Shown: one piece after another, positions 1 to 7,632 of the stretch | Numbering within the stretch: the first letter of the stretch is position 1 | Layout of the letters: every line of letters starts with the position of its first letter | From: Christensenella sp. | GTDB taxonomy: Bacteria > Bacillota > Clostridia > Christensenellales > Maliibacteriaceae | DNA: 11,369 nt | Direction: 5' to 3' | NCBI GenBank assembly: GCA_019420085.1 | Contig: JAHZHV010000206.1 | Coordinates: 320 to 11,688, forward strand | Position numbers and translations under genes: made by a program | The notes under the pieces: model-generated | What the model was told of the DNA's origin: nothing | Databases searched by the model: none | What the model saw: the letters and a program-made list of their open reading frames with translations, nothing else

Positions 1-8
1 ATCCTTTT

Positions 9-1421
9 TTATGATGCATCCTCCTTACACGCTACGCCAAACACAATACAGCAGGATGCATCCGTATCCTGCGAAATTGCAAACGAATTACCTGCATCAA
101 AACCATCAACGCGTACGATGCAATTCATCTGCACATTTCCTGCCGTCAATGAGAAATCCGAAAACGCCTTCGCCTGAGAAAGCACGCGCGGCAGATTGAC
201 GCGGCAGAAAAGCCAATTTTCCTCCTGCACGCCAAATGTCATCGATAAAAGCTGCATACGTAAAAGCGGCCACGGTGCGATCTCATCTTCATCATCGTAA
301 CACCAAAGCGTCGCCACATCGGTGACATATCCGTCCTGATCTGTATTGATCCAAACGACAGGCGCTTTTTCTCCCCATCCGGACAGATATATGCCATCCG
401 TGATCTGCGAATCCGTCCAAATCCATTCTCCGTTTTCATTCAAAACCGCAGCATCCTCTTTAAAAAACGCAGCAAGATGATTGTAGTTGTCCGCAAACTG
501 CGCCGGCGTCAGTCTGCCACGATGCGGCGGCATGCCGGCGGCAAGCGCAATCAACACAGATAATCCCAAAACCAGTGCGACCGCACCGGAATATGCTGCC
601 GCATGCCGTTTGCGAAGCGGCATCGCTTCGCAGGGCGTCATTTCGTCCCATACAAGCAGTTCTGCCTCTTTGCATGTCTTCCAGCTTTTGTATAACCGGA
701 TTTGTGCGTAGATGGGAATCCCCATTCCCATACCAAACCACAGCACATCCATCGTGCGGGAAAGGCTCTGCATATACGATAATTTTTCGCCATCCATCGT
801 CTGTACGTGCAATCCCAGCAGTGCCTTTCCAATCGTCGTTCCCCACCAGTGAATCAGAAGCGGTTCCAGCGCCACAAGCAGAAGCAGCGCCATAAAGCCG
901 TCCAGCAGCAATAAAATTGGTGGCCGCGTTGCCGGATTGACATTGCACGCAAATACCAGCACGGCCGTCACACATAAATTACACAGAGAAATATCCAACA
1001 TGCGCGCCAGATAACGCCGCCACGGATGCGGCTGCACTTTCGGCGCATCATGCGGCGCCGAAGATGCATCATCCAAATATTGCCGCGGCTCCAGCGTATC
1101 ATAGCGCGTGCATGTCTTGCCAATCTCCCGGCACAGCTGCCGTGCCCGCACCGCCTCCCGCTGCGTCTGCGCAAGGCGCTGTGCGCATTGCTCCAGTGTC
1201 TGCGATAAAGTGCGTTCCCCCTTTTGCAGAGCCGAAATTTCAGCGATACTGGCGCCAAGCTGCCGCAGCAAACGAATGCGAAGAAGCTGCGTCACATCCG
1301 CATCCGTATATGTACGATAACCGTTCGGCTGCCGCGCCGGGTGCAAAAGCCCCTCCTGTTCATAGAAGCGCACCGTCGCACGATCAAACCCGGTCTGTTC
1401 ACATACCCATTGAATCGTCAT
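9..1421 (-). CDS. MerR-type HTH / RDD membrane domain fusion protein
   Basis: Probable membrane-tethered transcription regulator, 470 residues. Residues 1-70 form a MerR winged helix: TVRFYEQEGLL at 16-26 and NGYRTYTDADV at 33-43. A predicted helical linker follows at about 70-105, where MerR proteins have their dimerising coiled coil. Residues 134-260 match the RDD family: RRYLARMLD at 135-143 leading into a first membrane segment (144-161), a second at 168-192, then GTTIGKALLGLHV at 194-206 and a weaker hydrophobic stretch at 225-242. A further clear membrane helix is at 277-297, and the last 170 residues are a Cys- and Trp-containing domain I do not recognise. Which side of the membrane that domain faces depends on whether 225-242 spans. 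The start at 1421 is chosen because it gives the canonical MerR N-terminus and has AAGGGGG 9 bases upstream; the frame is open 20 codons further, but those overlap the -10 and -35 boxes. Monocistronic as far as visible. The effector is unknown. Confidence 0.85.
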   Translation of the reverse strand: MTIQWVCEQTGFDRATVRFYEQEGLLHPARQPNGYRTYTDADVTQLLRIRLLRQLGASIAEISALQKGERTLSQTLEQCAQRLAQTQREAVRARQLCREIGKTCTRYDTLEPRQYLDDASSAPHDAPKVQPHPWRRYLARMLDISLCNLCVTAVLVFACNVNPATRPPILLLLDGFMALLLLVALEPLLIHWWGTTIGKALLGLHVQTMDGEKLSYMQSLSRTMDVLWFGMGMGIPIYAQIRLYKSWKTCKEAELLVWDEMTPCEAMPLRKRHAAAYSGAVALVLGLSVLIALAAGMPPHRGRLTPAQFADNYNHLAAFFKEDAAVLNENGEWIWTDSQITDGIYLSGWGEKAPVVWINTDQDGYVTDVATLWCYDDEDEIAPWPLLRMQLLSMTFGVQEENWLFCRVNLPRVLSQAKAFSDFSLTAGNVQMNCIVRVDGFDAGNSFAISQDTDASCCIVFGVACKEDAS

Positions 1422-1450
1422 TGCGCCATACCCCCTTGTTCCCTGCCACC

Positions 1451-1481
1451 AGTATAAGGTATAAAGCAGCTCGAAGGTCAA
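1451..1481 (-). promoter_or_regulatory. MerR-type promoter with 19-bp spacer
   Basis: Read on the minus strand, TTGACC (1476-1481) and TATACT (1451-1456) are separated by exactly 19 bases. Normal sigma-A promoters have about 17. A 19-bp spacer is the known hallmark of promoters that MerR-family activators distort to allow open-complex formation. The boxes lie 30 bases before the start codon of the MerR-RDD gene, so autoregulation is the natural inference. The dyad expected inside such a spacer is weak here: only a central AGCT is symmetrical. Confidence 0.65.
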
Positions 1482-1511
1482 GCAATTTTCCCAGTTTTAT
1501 TTTATGACAGC

Positions 1512-1548
1512 AAAAATGCGGCCGCAGTATGAAAAACCGCGGCCGCAT
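1512..1548 (-). terminator. Intrinsic terminator of the pot operon
   Basis: A perfect 10-bp GC-rich stem (ATGCGGCCGC at 1516-1525 pairing with 1539-1548) closes a 13-base loop. On the minus strand it is followed by a T run at 1516-1512. It lies 30 bases past the potD stop codon and separates the polyamine operon from the MerR-RDD promoter. Confidence 0.9.
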
Positions 1549-1578
1549 CTGCGTCAAATCGCTTCACCTTTCGTATTC

Positions 1579-2631
1579 TTACTGTGCTGCACCGGACTTG
1601 ATCTCAGACCACATCTCGTTATACATATCAAGCGCATCGCCCAGATCATGGAAATACTCACAGTTATCCTGCACGCTCTTGGGCGGATAGAAGCGCTCGT
1701 CGTTCTTCACCTCGTCATCCAGCAGTTCTACAGCAGCAGCATTGGGCGAAGAGTAACCGATGTACTCGGCGTTCATCTGTGCAATATCCGCACGGCACAT
1801 AAAGTCAATAAACGCATGCGCCAGCTCCTTGTGCTCGCTGTTAGCCGGAATCACCATGGAATCCACCCAGATATTGGATCCCTCCTTGGGGATGACATAA
1901 TCCAGATCAGGGTTCTGGGCAATGGAATACGCCGCATCACCGGACCACACAACCGCAATGGCCGCCTCACCGCGCACCATCTTGTCTTTTCCCTGATCCA
2001 CAACATAGGACAGAACATACTGCTTCTGCTCGATCAAAGAGTTCTTTGCCTCCTCAATCTCCGCCTCGTCGCGGGTATTCAGAGAATAGCCCAAACGCTT
2101 GAGCGCAATACCAAGCGAATCGCGGATGGAATCCAGCATCAGGATGTTATCCGCATAGCGCTCGTCCCACAGCACATCCCAGGAATCGATGGGTTCTTCC
2201 ACCATCGTCGTGTTATAAAGAATGCCGACCGTCCCCCACATATACGGCACGCTATAAGCACCCTCGGGATCAAAATCCAGCCCGGAAGCAAACTGCGGAT
2301 CGACATTGCTGAAGTTCGGCACGAGGCTGTAATCAATCGGCGCAATCAGATCATCGGCAATCATACGCTCGATGATGTAATCCGACGGAAAAATCACGTC
2401 GTAACTGGTTGCACCCGACTGCAGCAGCGCAAACATGTCTTCATTGGTGGTGAAGGCCGAATACTTGACATTGACGTTGTATTCTTCTTCAAACATCTCA
2501 ATCACAGCCGGGTCAATGTAATCTTCCCAGTTGTAGACATGCAGCGTCTCCTTGCGGCTGCACGCGCAAAGCGAAACAAGCGCGGACAGTACAAGGACAC
2601 AGGCCAGCACAAGGGCAAGTCGTTTCTTCAT
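1579..2631 (-). CDS. potD: Spermidine/putrescine ABC transporter substrate-binding lipoprotein PotD
   Basis: Captures polyamine outside the membrane and delivers it to the PotBC channel. 350 residues, the usual family length. The N-terminus is a lipoprotein signal: KKR, a hydrophobic stretch, then lipobox LCAC with Cys24 as the expected lipidated residue. The mature part has typical PotD signatures: YNWEDYIDP at 33-41, YDVIFPSDY at 77-85, YSVPYMWGTVGILYN at 126-140, LDSIRD at 166-171 and IWVDSM at 254-259. From knowledge of E. coli PotD, the WEDY aromatic pair (Trp35, Tyr38), the Asp-rich LDSIRD region and Trp255/Asp257 fall where the polyamine-binding residues lie. The start at 2631 has GGAGG 8 bases upstream. 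It is last in the operon, 29 bases after potC and just before a terminator. Spermidine versus putrescine preference cannot be read with confidence. Confidence 0.95.
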   Translation of the reverse strand: MKKRLALVLACVLVLSALVSLCACSRKETLHVYNWEDYIDPAVIEMFEEEYNVNVKYSAFTTNEDMFALLQSGATSYDVIFPSDYIIERMIADDLIAPIDYSLVPNFSNVDPQFASGLDFDPEGAYSVPYMWGTVGILYNTTMVEEPIDSWDVLWDERYADNILMLDSIRDSLGIALKRLGYSLNTRDEAEIEEAKNSLIEQKQYVLSYVVDQGKDKMVRGEAAIAVVWSGDAAYSIAQNPDLDYVIPKEGSNIWVDSMVIPANSEHKELAHAFIDFMCRADIAQMNAEYIGYSSPNAAAVELLDDEVKNDERFYPPKSVQDNCEYFHDLGDALDMYNEMWSEIKSGAAQ

Positions 2632-2660
2632 TTCTCAATCCTCCAACCAAAAAATAAAGT

Positions 2661-3437
2661 TTACACGCGCTTACTTTCGCGCAAAGACCGCCTGTTTGCA
2701 ATCAAAAGAAGTGTAATTACAAACAGGAACATGATCGCCGACAGCGCATTGATCGTGGGGTCCACGCCCGTGCGCGTCCGCGAGTATATCAGCATCGACA
2801 AATTCTGTGCCTCAACCGAGGTGAACCGGCTGATGACAAAATCGTCGAGCGATAACGTAAAGGAAAGGATCAGGCCCGTCACAACGCCCGGCATGATCTC
2901 CGGGATCACCACACGGCGCAGCGCCTGCGCCGGCGTCGCCCCCAAATCCAGTGCCGCCTCATACAGATTTGGATTCATCTGCTGCAAGCGGGGCATAACC
3001 GAGAAGATCACATACGGCACGTTAAACGTCACATGGGCAAGCAGCATTGTAAAGAAATCCAGACGCATCTGCAAAAAAATGAACAGCAGCATCAAGGATA
3101 CACCTGTGACAATATCCGGATTCACCAGCGGCAAATACGTAATATTCGTCAGAATGCTGCGCGGACGCGGGCGCATGTTGTGCATGCCGATCGCCGCCGC
3201 AGTCCCCAGAACCGTTGCCGCGAAGCTTGCAAGCACCGCGCAGGCAAGCGTGGTATACAGCGCGGACATGACATTGGAATCGGCAAACAGGCGCTTATAC
3301 CACTCCAGCGTAAATCCCGTCCAATTCCCCATCACTTTGGACTCATTGAACGAGTAGATAATCAGAATCACAATCGGCGCGTAAAAGAAGAACAGAACCA
3401 CGCCAAGATACAGTTTTTGAAAAAAACCTTTCACCAC
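2661..3437 (-). CDS. potC: Spermidine/putrescine ABC transporter permease PotC
   Basis: Second inner-membrane permease of the polyamine importer, 258 residues, with about six hydrophobic segments starting at GVVLFFFYAPIVILIIYSF near the N-terminus. The cytoplasmic EAA loop that docks onto the ATPase is visible as EAALDLGATPAQALRRVVIPEIMPG-like sequence about two thirds along the protein. The start is GTG at 3437, supported by AAGGAG 7 bases upstream; an adjacent in-frame GTG at 3434 would be slightly too far from it. It overlaps the potB stop by 7 bases (GTGGTGA), which indicates translational coupling and equimolar production with PotB. Confidence 0.95.
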   Translation of the reverse strand: MVKGFFQKLYLGVVLFFFYAPIVILIIYSFNESKVMGNWTGFTLEWYKRLFADSNVMSALYTTLACAVLASFAATVLGTAAAIGMHNMRPRPRSILTNITYLPLVNPDIVTGVSLMLLFIFLQMRLDFFTMLLAHVTFNVPYVIFSVMPRLQQMNPNLYEAALDLGATPAQALRRVVIPEIMPGVVTGLILSFTLSLDDFVISRFTSVEAQNLSMLIYSRTRTGVDPTINALSAIMFLFVITLLLIANRRSLRESKRV

Positions 3438-4243
3438 AACGCCGCTCCTTCCTGTCCGCGATTGAGACGGTTCATCAGCGCCATGCTGATCAGAATCAGC
3501 GCAAGCAGCACAAGGCTTAACGCCGAGCCATAGTTGTAGTTATACAGCGTACGAAATTGCTGTTCGACCATCTCTCCGAACAGCTGCTGCGCATTGTTGC
3601 CCATCAACTGAGAAATGACAAACGTAGAAGCTGCCGGCATAAATACCATCGTCACGCCTGAAATGATCCCCGGCACGCTCAGCGGCAATGTCACACGCGA
3701 AAAAACCTGAAGGCGGCTTGCGCCAAGATCCTCCGCCGCCTCAACCAGCGTACCGTCGATTTTAGACAGCACCGATTGAATCGGAAGAATCATAAACGGC
3801 AGAAAATTGTACACCATACCAAGCACCACTGCCGCATCCGTATATAAAAGTTTCTGCGGCGGCAGGCCGATTGATGTCAGAAACGTATTGAGCACACCCG
3901 TGCGCTCCAGAATGACAGACCATGCATACGTGCGCAGCAGGAAATTCATCCACATCGGCACCATATACAAAAGCAGCAGCAGTTCCTTGCGCTTCAGGCT
4001 CTTGGAACACAGACACATTGCTGCCGGGTACCCGATTAAAAGACAAATCAGCGTAGAAACAAAAGCCATGTACAACGAACGCCAAAGCGCCGTCATCGGC
4101 AATGCACCAAACGCACGCGTGATGTTCTCCAGGGAAAATGTCCCGTCCTGTGTAAAGGCATAATAGACGATCATAATCATCGGCACAACGATGAAAATCG
4201 TCATCCATACCACATAGGGCGCGGCAAGATACTTGCGTTTCAT
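3431..4243 (-). CDS. potB: Spermidine/putrescine ABC transporter permease PotB
   Basis: First permease of the polyamine importer, 270 residues from the chosen start. It begins MKRKYLAAPYVVWMTIFIVV, a short basic leader followed by the first membrane helix, and has about six membrane segments in all. The EAA loop (EAAEDLGASRLQVFSRVTLP, then VPG) contacts PotA. The start at 4243 gives the ATGA overlap with the potA stop and has AAGGGGA about 11 bases upstream. The open frame continues 26 codons further, but those residues (Cys/His-rich, no hydrophobic leader) are potA sequence read in another frame. Confidence 0.94.
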   Translation of the reverse strand: MKRKYLAAPYVVWMTIFIVVPMIMIVYYAFTQDGTFSLENITRAFGALPMTALWRSLYMAFVSTLICLLIGYPAAMCLCSKSLKRKELLLLLYMVPMWMNFLLRTYAWSVILERTGVLNTFLTSIGLPPQKLLYTDAAVVLGMVYNFLPFMILPIQSVLSKIDGTLVEAAEDLGASRLQVFSRVTLPLSVPGIISGVTMVFMPAASTFVISQLMGNNAQQLFGEMVEQQFRTLYNYNYGSALSLVLLALILISMALMNRLNRGQEGAALW

Positions 4244-5301
4244 GCCTGCTGTTCCCCTTTCTTCATGATGTGAATGCCATCCGGCTGAATGACAAGTCCT
4301 ACATCCGTGCCTTCCTGCCACGTACCCGTATCCTTAATGCGCCACAGGTATCCGTTCTGGGAGCGTGCCATGATAACGTTATGCACACCCATAAAGGTCA
4401 CCTGCTCAATTGTCGCACGGATCATACCGTCTTGCGGCGCGGTAAGCGCAATATCTTCCGGACGTACGACAACATCCACTTCAGGACGGTCAAAACCGGG
4501 ATCCACACAAACAAAATCCACACCGTCAAAATTAACTCGATACGGCTCGCGCATCATGCCGGGCAAAATGTCGCTTTCTCCGATAAAATTCGCAACAAAT
4601 GCGTTTTTAGGCTCATTATAGATATCCTGCGGCGTACCGATCTGCTGCACGACACCATCATTCATCACAACGATGGTATCGCTCATCGTCATTGCCTCTT
4701 CCTGATCGTGCGTCACATAGACAAAGGTAATCCCAAGGCTCTTATGCATGCGTTTCAATTCCTCCTGCATGCCGCGGCGCAATTTCAAATCCAGCGCCCC
4801 CAGCGGTTCATCCAGAAGCAATACCTGCGGCTCATTGACCAGCGCCCGCGCAATCGCCACGCGCTGCTGCTGGCCGCCGGAAAGCGCATCCACACTGCGC
4901 GTACCGTAAGAGGCAAGGTTCACAAGCTCCAGCATGTGCTCCACACGCTTTTTCACTTCAGACTCCTTTACCTTCTGAATGCGCAGTCCGAATGCGACGT
5001 TTTCAAAGACATTCATATTGGGAAACAACGCATATTTTTGAAACACGGTATTCACAGGACGCTTATGCGGCGGCACATCTGTAATATCCCGGCCGTTTAA
5101 AAGCACCTGACCGCGTGTAGGCCGCACAAAACCGCCAATGATACGCAGCGTCGTAGACTTGCCGCAGCCGGAAGGACCCAGCAACGTAACAAATTCATTT
5201 TCCCGAATATACAAATTCAGGTTTTCCAGCGCTAAAATACCGTCGCCTTCATAATCAACATAAACGTCGTTCAAATCGATCAAGTGTTCCTGTTTTGGCA
5301 T
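4240..5301 (-). CDS. potA: Spermidine/putrescine ABC transporter ATPase PotA
   Basis: ATP-hydrolysing subunit on the cytoplasmic face of the importer, 353 residues. All ABC motifs are intact: Walker A GPSGCGKST at 42-50, Q-loop VFQKYALFP at 86-94, signature LSGGQQQR at 140-147, Walker B VLLLDEP at 160-166, D-loop GALD at 168-171 and switch His198 in VYVTHDQEEA. The last 100 or so residues look like the TOBE regulatory domain common to the PotA/MalK group. The start at 5301 is preferred over in-frame ATGs at 5325 and 5364 because GGAGG lies 8 bases upstream and the protein then begins MPKQEHLIDLNDV, typical of PotA. It lies 35 bases downstream of the regulator gene and overlaps potB by 4 bases. 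Confidence 0.96.
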   Translation of the reverse strand: MPKQEHLIDLNDVYVDYEGDGILALENLNLYIRENEFVTLLGPSGCGKSTTLRIIGGFVRPTRGQVLLNGRDITDVPPHKRPVNTVFQKYALFPNMNVFENVAFGLRIQKVKESEVKKRVEHMLELVNLASYGTRSVDALSGGQQQRVAIARALVNEPQVLLLDEPLGALDLKLRRGMQEELKRMHKSLGITFVYVTHDQEEAMTMSDTIVVMNDGVVQQIGTPQDIYNEPKNAFVANFIGESDILPGMMREPYRVNFDGVDFVCVDPGFDRPEVDVVVRPEDIALTAPQDGMIRATIEQVTFMGVHNVIMARSQNGYLWRIKDTGTWQEGTDVGLVIQPDGIHIMKKGEQQA

Positions 5302-5336
5302 CGCCTTTTCCTCCGTTTTATGCATGATAAGTTCGG

Positions 5337-5876
5337 TCAAAACGACGGCGGGCAGGAGACCCACAGCACCTGTGCCTGCGTTTTCCCTGGATTTTCCAGG
5401 CTGTGAAATGTGTCGCTTGAAAAATAGAAACTATCGCCTCTTCGCACGCGCAGACGCTGCGCGCCCATATGCAGCACAACGCTGCCGCTTAAGACAAAAC
5501 CGAATTCCTCTCCGCTGTGCGGGTTATCCTCTGTTGTACGCCCGCCGGGCTCGATAGTGAGTAAAATCGGTTCCATGGCATTCTTCTGCGCATTGGGAAC
5601 CAGCCAGCGAATGCAATTGCCAAGTATTTCATCGCTTTTTTCAAACGCATCGTCCGGCCGAAATACGATTGTTTCCTGGTCTTTCTCACTGAAAAACTCG
5701 CTTAAGTTTGTCCCCAGCGCCTCCAGAAGATCCACCAGCGTCGCAATCGACGGCGATGTCGTCTCCCGTTCCAGCTGCGAAATATACCCTTTGGAAAGCT
5801 CCGTGCGGTCAGCCAATTCCTGCTGCGTCAAGCCACACTGCATCCGCAATCGCCTGATTTTCTCCCCGATATTCAC
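5337..5876 (-). CDS. XRE-family regulator with C-terminal cupin domain, probable polyamine-operon regulator
   Basis: Likely transcriptional regulator of the downstream pot genes, 179 residues. An XRE-type helix-turn-helix spans about 3-60 (IGEKIRRLRMQCGLTQQELA, then ELSKGYISQLERETTSPS). A cupin_2 small-molecule-binding barrel spans about 105-175 (EPGGRTTEDNPHSGEEFGFVLSG, then RRGDSFYF and FHSLENPG). This HTH-cupin layout is that of PuuR-type regulators, which in many bacteria sit next to polyamine genes and respond to polyamines; that response is inferred here. The start is GTG at 5876, giving the usual family N-terminus, with AAGGAAG 8 bases upstream. The frame is open to 5972, but the extra 32 residues overlap the promoter and the palindrome. 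First gene of the operon, so it probably controls its own level. Confidence 0.88.
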   Translation of the reverse strand: MNIGEKIRRLRMQCGLTQQELADRTELSKGYISQLERETTSPSIATLVDLLEALGTNLSEFFSEKDQETIVFRPDDAFEKSDEILGNCIRWLVPNAQKNAMEPILLTIEPGGRTTEDNPHSGEEFGFVLSGSVVLHMGAQRLRVRRGDSFYFSSDTFHSLENPGKTQAQVLWVSCPPSF

Positions 5877-5933
5877 ACGTTGCACTTCCTTCTTTTCAAA
5901 TTCGCGCTGGAGTTTCGTTAAAATAAACCCAAA

Positions 5934-5950
5934 GTTTAGAATCACTAAAC
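5934..5950. promoter_or_regulatory. Perfect inverted repeat, candidate XRE operator
   Basis: GTTTAG at 5934-5939 and CTAAAC at 5945-5950 form a perfect 6-bp dyad around a 5-base spacer. It lies just downstream of the predicted transcription start of the regulator-pot operon (about +6 to +22), an ideal place for a repressor. A further GTTTA-like half site follows in the leader (GGGTTTATTTT on the minus strand). The link to the adjacent XRE protein is inferred from position. Confidence 0.6.
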
Positions 5951-5962
5951 CTCGCACGCTAT

Positions 5963-5990
5963 ATTGTATCATCCGTTCCTACTTTGTCAA
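5963..5990 (-). promoter_or_regulatory. Sigma-A-type promoter of the XRE-potABCD operon
   Basis: On the minus strand TTGACA (5985-5990, full consensus) is followed after 16 bases by TACAAT (5963-5968). Predicted transcription starts near 5956, giving a leader of about 80 bases before the GTG of the regulator. It lies downstream of the small-protein terminator, so the operon is transcriptionally independent. Confidence 0.8.
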
Positions 5991-6029
5991 TACCTTTTTT
6001 CGCGATTTTACCACAGGATACGCCGGCAT

Positions 6030-6072
6030 AAAAAAAGCAGAGAACACCTGCATTCATGCATGTATTCTCTGC
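6030..6072 (-). terminator. Intrinsic terminator of the small Cys-rich gene
   Basis: GCAGAGAA (minus strand, 6072-6065) pairs with TTCTCTGC (6044-6037). The stem extends by one T-G wobble and two further pairs to 11 bp, and is followed by seven T on the minus strand. It begins 20 bases after the stop codon of the 45-residue gene. Confidence 0.92.
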
Positions 6073-6091
6073 CCTTGATTGGGCTGCGTCT

Positions 6092-6229
6092 TCAGCAACC
6101 GCAATCATCGTCATGACACGACGCATCACCGCCGCAGGCATCTTTACCGCCCTGGCAATCCTGCGCATCGGACTTGTTCTGATTCTGTCCCTCGGCGCCG
6201 CAGGCGCGCGCACGTTTCTTCTCCTTCAT
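6092..6229 (-). CDS. Small cysteine-rich protein of unknown function (45 residues)
   Basis: Short gene supported by a strong ribosome binding site (AAGGAGG, 8 bases before ATG 6229) and a terminator 20 bases after its TGA. The protein begins MKEKKRARACGAEGQNQNKS and ends CHDDDCGC. It has six Cys (10, 25, 32, 38, 43, 45) and His39, no hydrophobic stretch and no signal peptide, so it is probably cytosolic. The Asp/His/Cys tail could bind a metal, and gaps between Cys shorten towards the C-terminus (14, 6, 5, 4, 1 residues). It is reminiscent of short Asn/Gln/Cys-rich proteins seen in Clostridia, but I cannot name a family. No convincing promoter is visible between it and the upstream MFS terminator. 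The same frame is open far upstream only because it runs antiparallel to nothing coding and through the MFS gene out of frame. Confidence 0.75.
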   Translation of the reverse strand: MKEKKRARACGAEGQNQNKSDAQDCQGGKDACGGDASCHDDDCGC

Positions 6230-6323
6230 GCGTACATCCTCCTTTTCGTTGTTTGTTGCACTGCAAGTATGCCCGCATTGACGCACTTTATACGCTTTTT
6301 TGGCCAAGTACCACCTTTTCATC

Positions 6324-6353
6324 AAAAAAACGAACGGCGCCCCGCACCGTTCG
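6324..6353 (-). terminator. Intrinsic terminator of the MFS gene
   Basis: CGAACGGTGC (6353-6344, minus strand) pairs with GCGCCGTTCG (6340-6331), with one T-G wobble, around a 3-base loop. Seven T follow on the minus strand. It is 19 bases past the MFS stop codon. Confidence 0.92.
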
Positions 6354-6372
6354 CTTCTATCCAATATACCCG

Positions 6373-7563
6373 TTACATCGTATCCGTCGTGCACGTACCG
6401 GCGCCAAACGCTGCAAATGCCGTACCTGCCAGTGCAAACAGGCCTGCGCCGCACAGGAAGAAGCCAATGGACCCAAATTTCTGCACCAACGGGCCGGCTG
6501 CGAGGCTGCCAACGACTGCGGCAAGAAGCGCAGCGCTTCCAGCCAGAGACTGTGCACTTGCAATCGCCTGCGGCGGCGTTACGCGATAGACATATTGCGC
6601 CATCGCAGCAAGATACAGACCAAACACCAGTCCATGGAACATCAGCGCAGCGCCAAGCACCCATGCGCTTGCAGCGAAGGCGCAGACCAGATGCTCCAAC
6701 ACAAAAAAGAAAAAGCACAGCGTCAAAATACGACGCGCGTCAAAACGGCGCATCAATGTCGCGCCGCAAAGCAGCATGGGCACTTCGGTATAAGATTTTA
6801 CTGCAACCAGCGTACCAAGCACATCCGCCGATGCACCGATTTCCGACAGTTTATAGGGTAAGAACGTCGTCAGGCAATAAATAGGAATGCCCATCGCGGC
6901 ATGGCAGAGCAAAAATACAACAAACGGACGGCTGGCAAGCGCAGCGCGCACGCCTGTACGGTCACGCTGTTGTCTGGCACGCGGTTTTCCCGTGCCATCA
7001 TCATAAACACGCCCCTGAAGCAGACACAGCGTCACCGTCAGCGCAGCAAAAACGCAGTACCCCCGCAGCGCCGAAGCATTCGTGCCGCTTGCTCGAATCA
7101 TCTGCCCGTAAATGATGCACATCGTCGCGCCGCTGATAGAGCCAATCAGCCGAATGGAACCAAAGGAAAAGCTGCCGCGCATCTGCGCGCTGCGAAGCGT
7201 CCAGGCGTCAAGCAGCGTATTGGCCGGAATGCGGAAAAAAGCCCAGGCTGCCAACAGTACAGATACCGCCATAACACCGGTTACTGCAGGCACAAATGCC
7301 ATTAACACCCCTGCTGCCGCAACGGCCGCAATAAAGGCACGGCGGGAAGAGTTCATGCGATCGGCCAAGTTTCCCAGGATCGGTGATGAAACGATTCCCA
7401 CACAATTGAGCACTGCCATGATTGTGCCCACCTGCGTCGCCGCAAATCCCTGTTCTTTCAAATAGGAAGCCACAAAAGCCGTAGCGGCGTGTGCCAGATA
7501 AAAAATTAACGTTACACCTGAAAAAGCCGCACGTTCACGCAGTGCGGCACGTTTTTCCTGCAT
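6373..7563 (-). CDS. MFS transporter (MFS_1-like, LacY/NupG-type)
   Basis: Integral membrane carrier, 396 residues from the chosen start, with about twelve hydrophobic segments in two halves. The start of the fold (FSGVTLIFYLAHAATAFVAS, then YLKEQGFAATQVGTI) and the loop signature GNLADRMNSSRR at 64-75 are typical of MFS proteins in the sugar/nucleoside-proton symporter group. A basic, charged central loop (GRVYDDGTGKPRARQQRDR) separates the halves. The substrate cannot be deduced. The start at 7563 gives the usual short cytoplasmic leader; its AAGGA lies 12 bases upstream, a little far. An alternative ATG at 7617 has a weak AGGTG and would sit only about a dozen bases after the predicted transcription start. 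Divergent from the PfkB kinase gene, with which it may be co-regulated. Confidence 0.88.
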   Translation of the reverse strand: MQEKRAALRERAAFSGVTLIFYLAHAATAFVASYLKEQGFAATQVGTIMAVLNCVGIVSSPILGNLADRMNSSRRAFIAAVAAAGVLMAFVPAVTGVMAVSVLLAAWAFFRIPANTLLDAWTLRSAQMRGSFSFGSIRLIGSISGATMCIIYGQMIRASGTNASALRGYCVFAALTVTLCLLQGRVYDDGTGKPRARQQRDRTGVRAALASRPFVVFLLCHAAMGIPIYCLTTFLPYKLSEIGASADVLGTLVAVKSYTEVPMLLCGATLMRRFDARRILTLCFFFFVLEHLVCAFAASAWVLGAALMFHGLVFGLYLAAMAQYVYRVTPPQAIASAQSLAGSAALLAAVVGSLAAGPLVQKFGSIGFFLCGAGLFALAGTAFAAFGAGTCTTDTM

Positions 7564-7632
7564 AGATGAATGAATTCCTTTCCGACCGATTCCCTCGGCT
7601 GTATATGCATGAAACATATCACACACCTGTTC

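Noticed and set aside
1504..3357. A 617-codon open frame on the plus strand across potD and potC
   Set aside because: It is exactly antisense to two unmistakable genes, has no family-like sequence and is rich in His, Arg and Ile as expected for a reverse-frame shadow.
4270..5100. A 276-codon plus-strand open frame opposite potA
   Set aside because: Antisense to a fully conserved ATPase; no plausible ribosome binding site or protein family.
4240..5364. Longer potA starting at 5364 or 5325
   Set aside because: The first would overlap the end of the regulator gene, neither has a ribosome binding site as good as the GGAGG before 5301, and the added residues are not family-like.
5877..5972. N-terminal extension of the XRE-cupin protein
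   Set aside because: It would start within the -10 region and run through the palindrome, upstream of the predicted transcription start.
6236..6330. TATAAA near the small Cys-rich gene as a promoter
   Set aside because: No acceptable -35 box at 16-18 bases upstream could be found, so no promoter is claimed.
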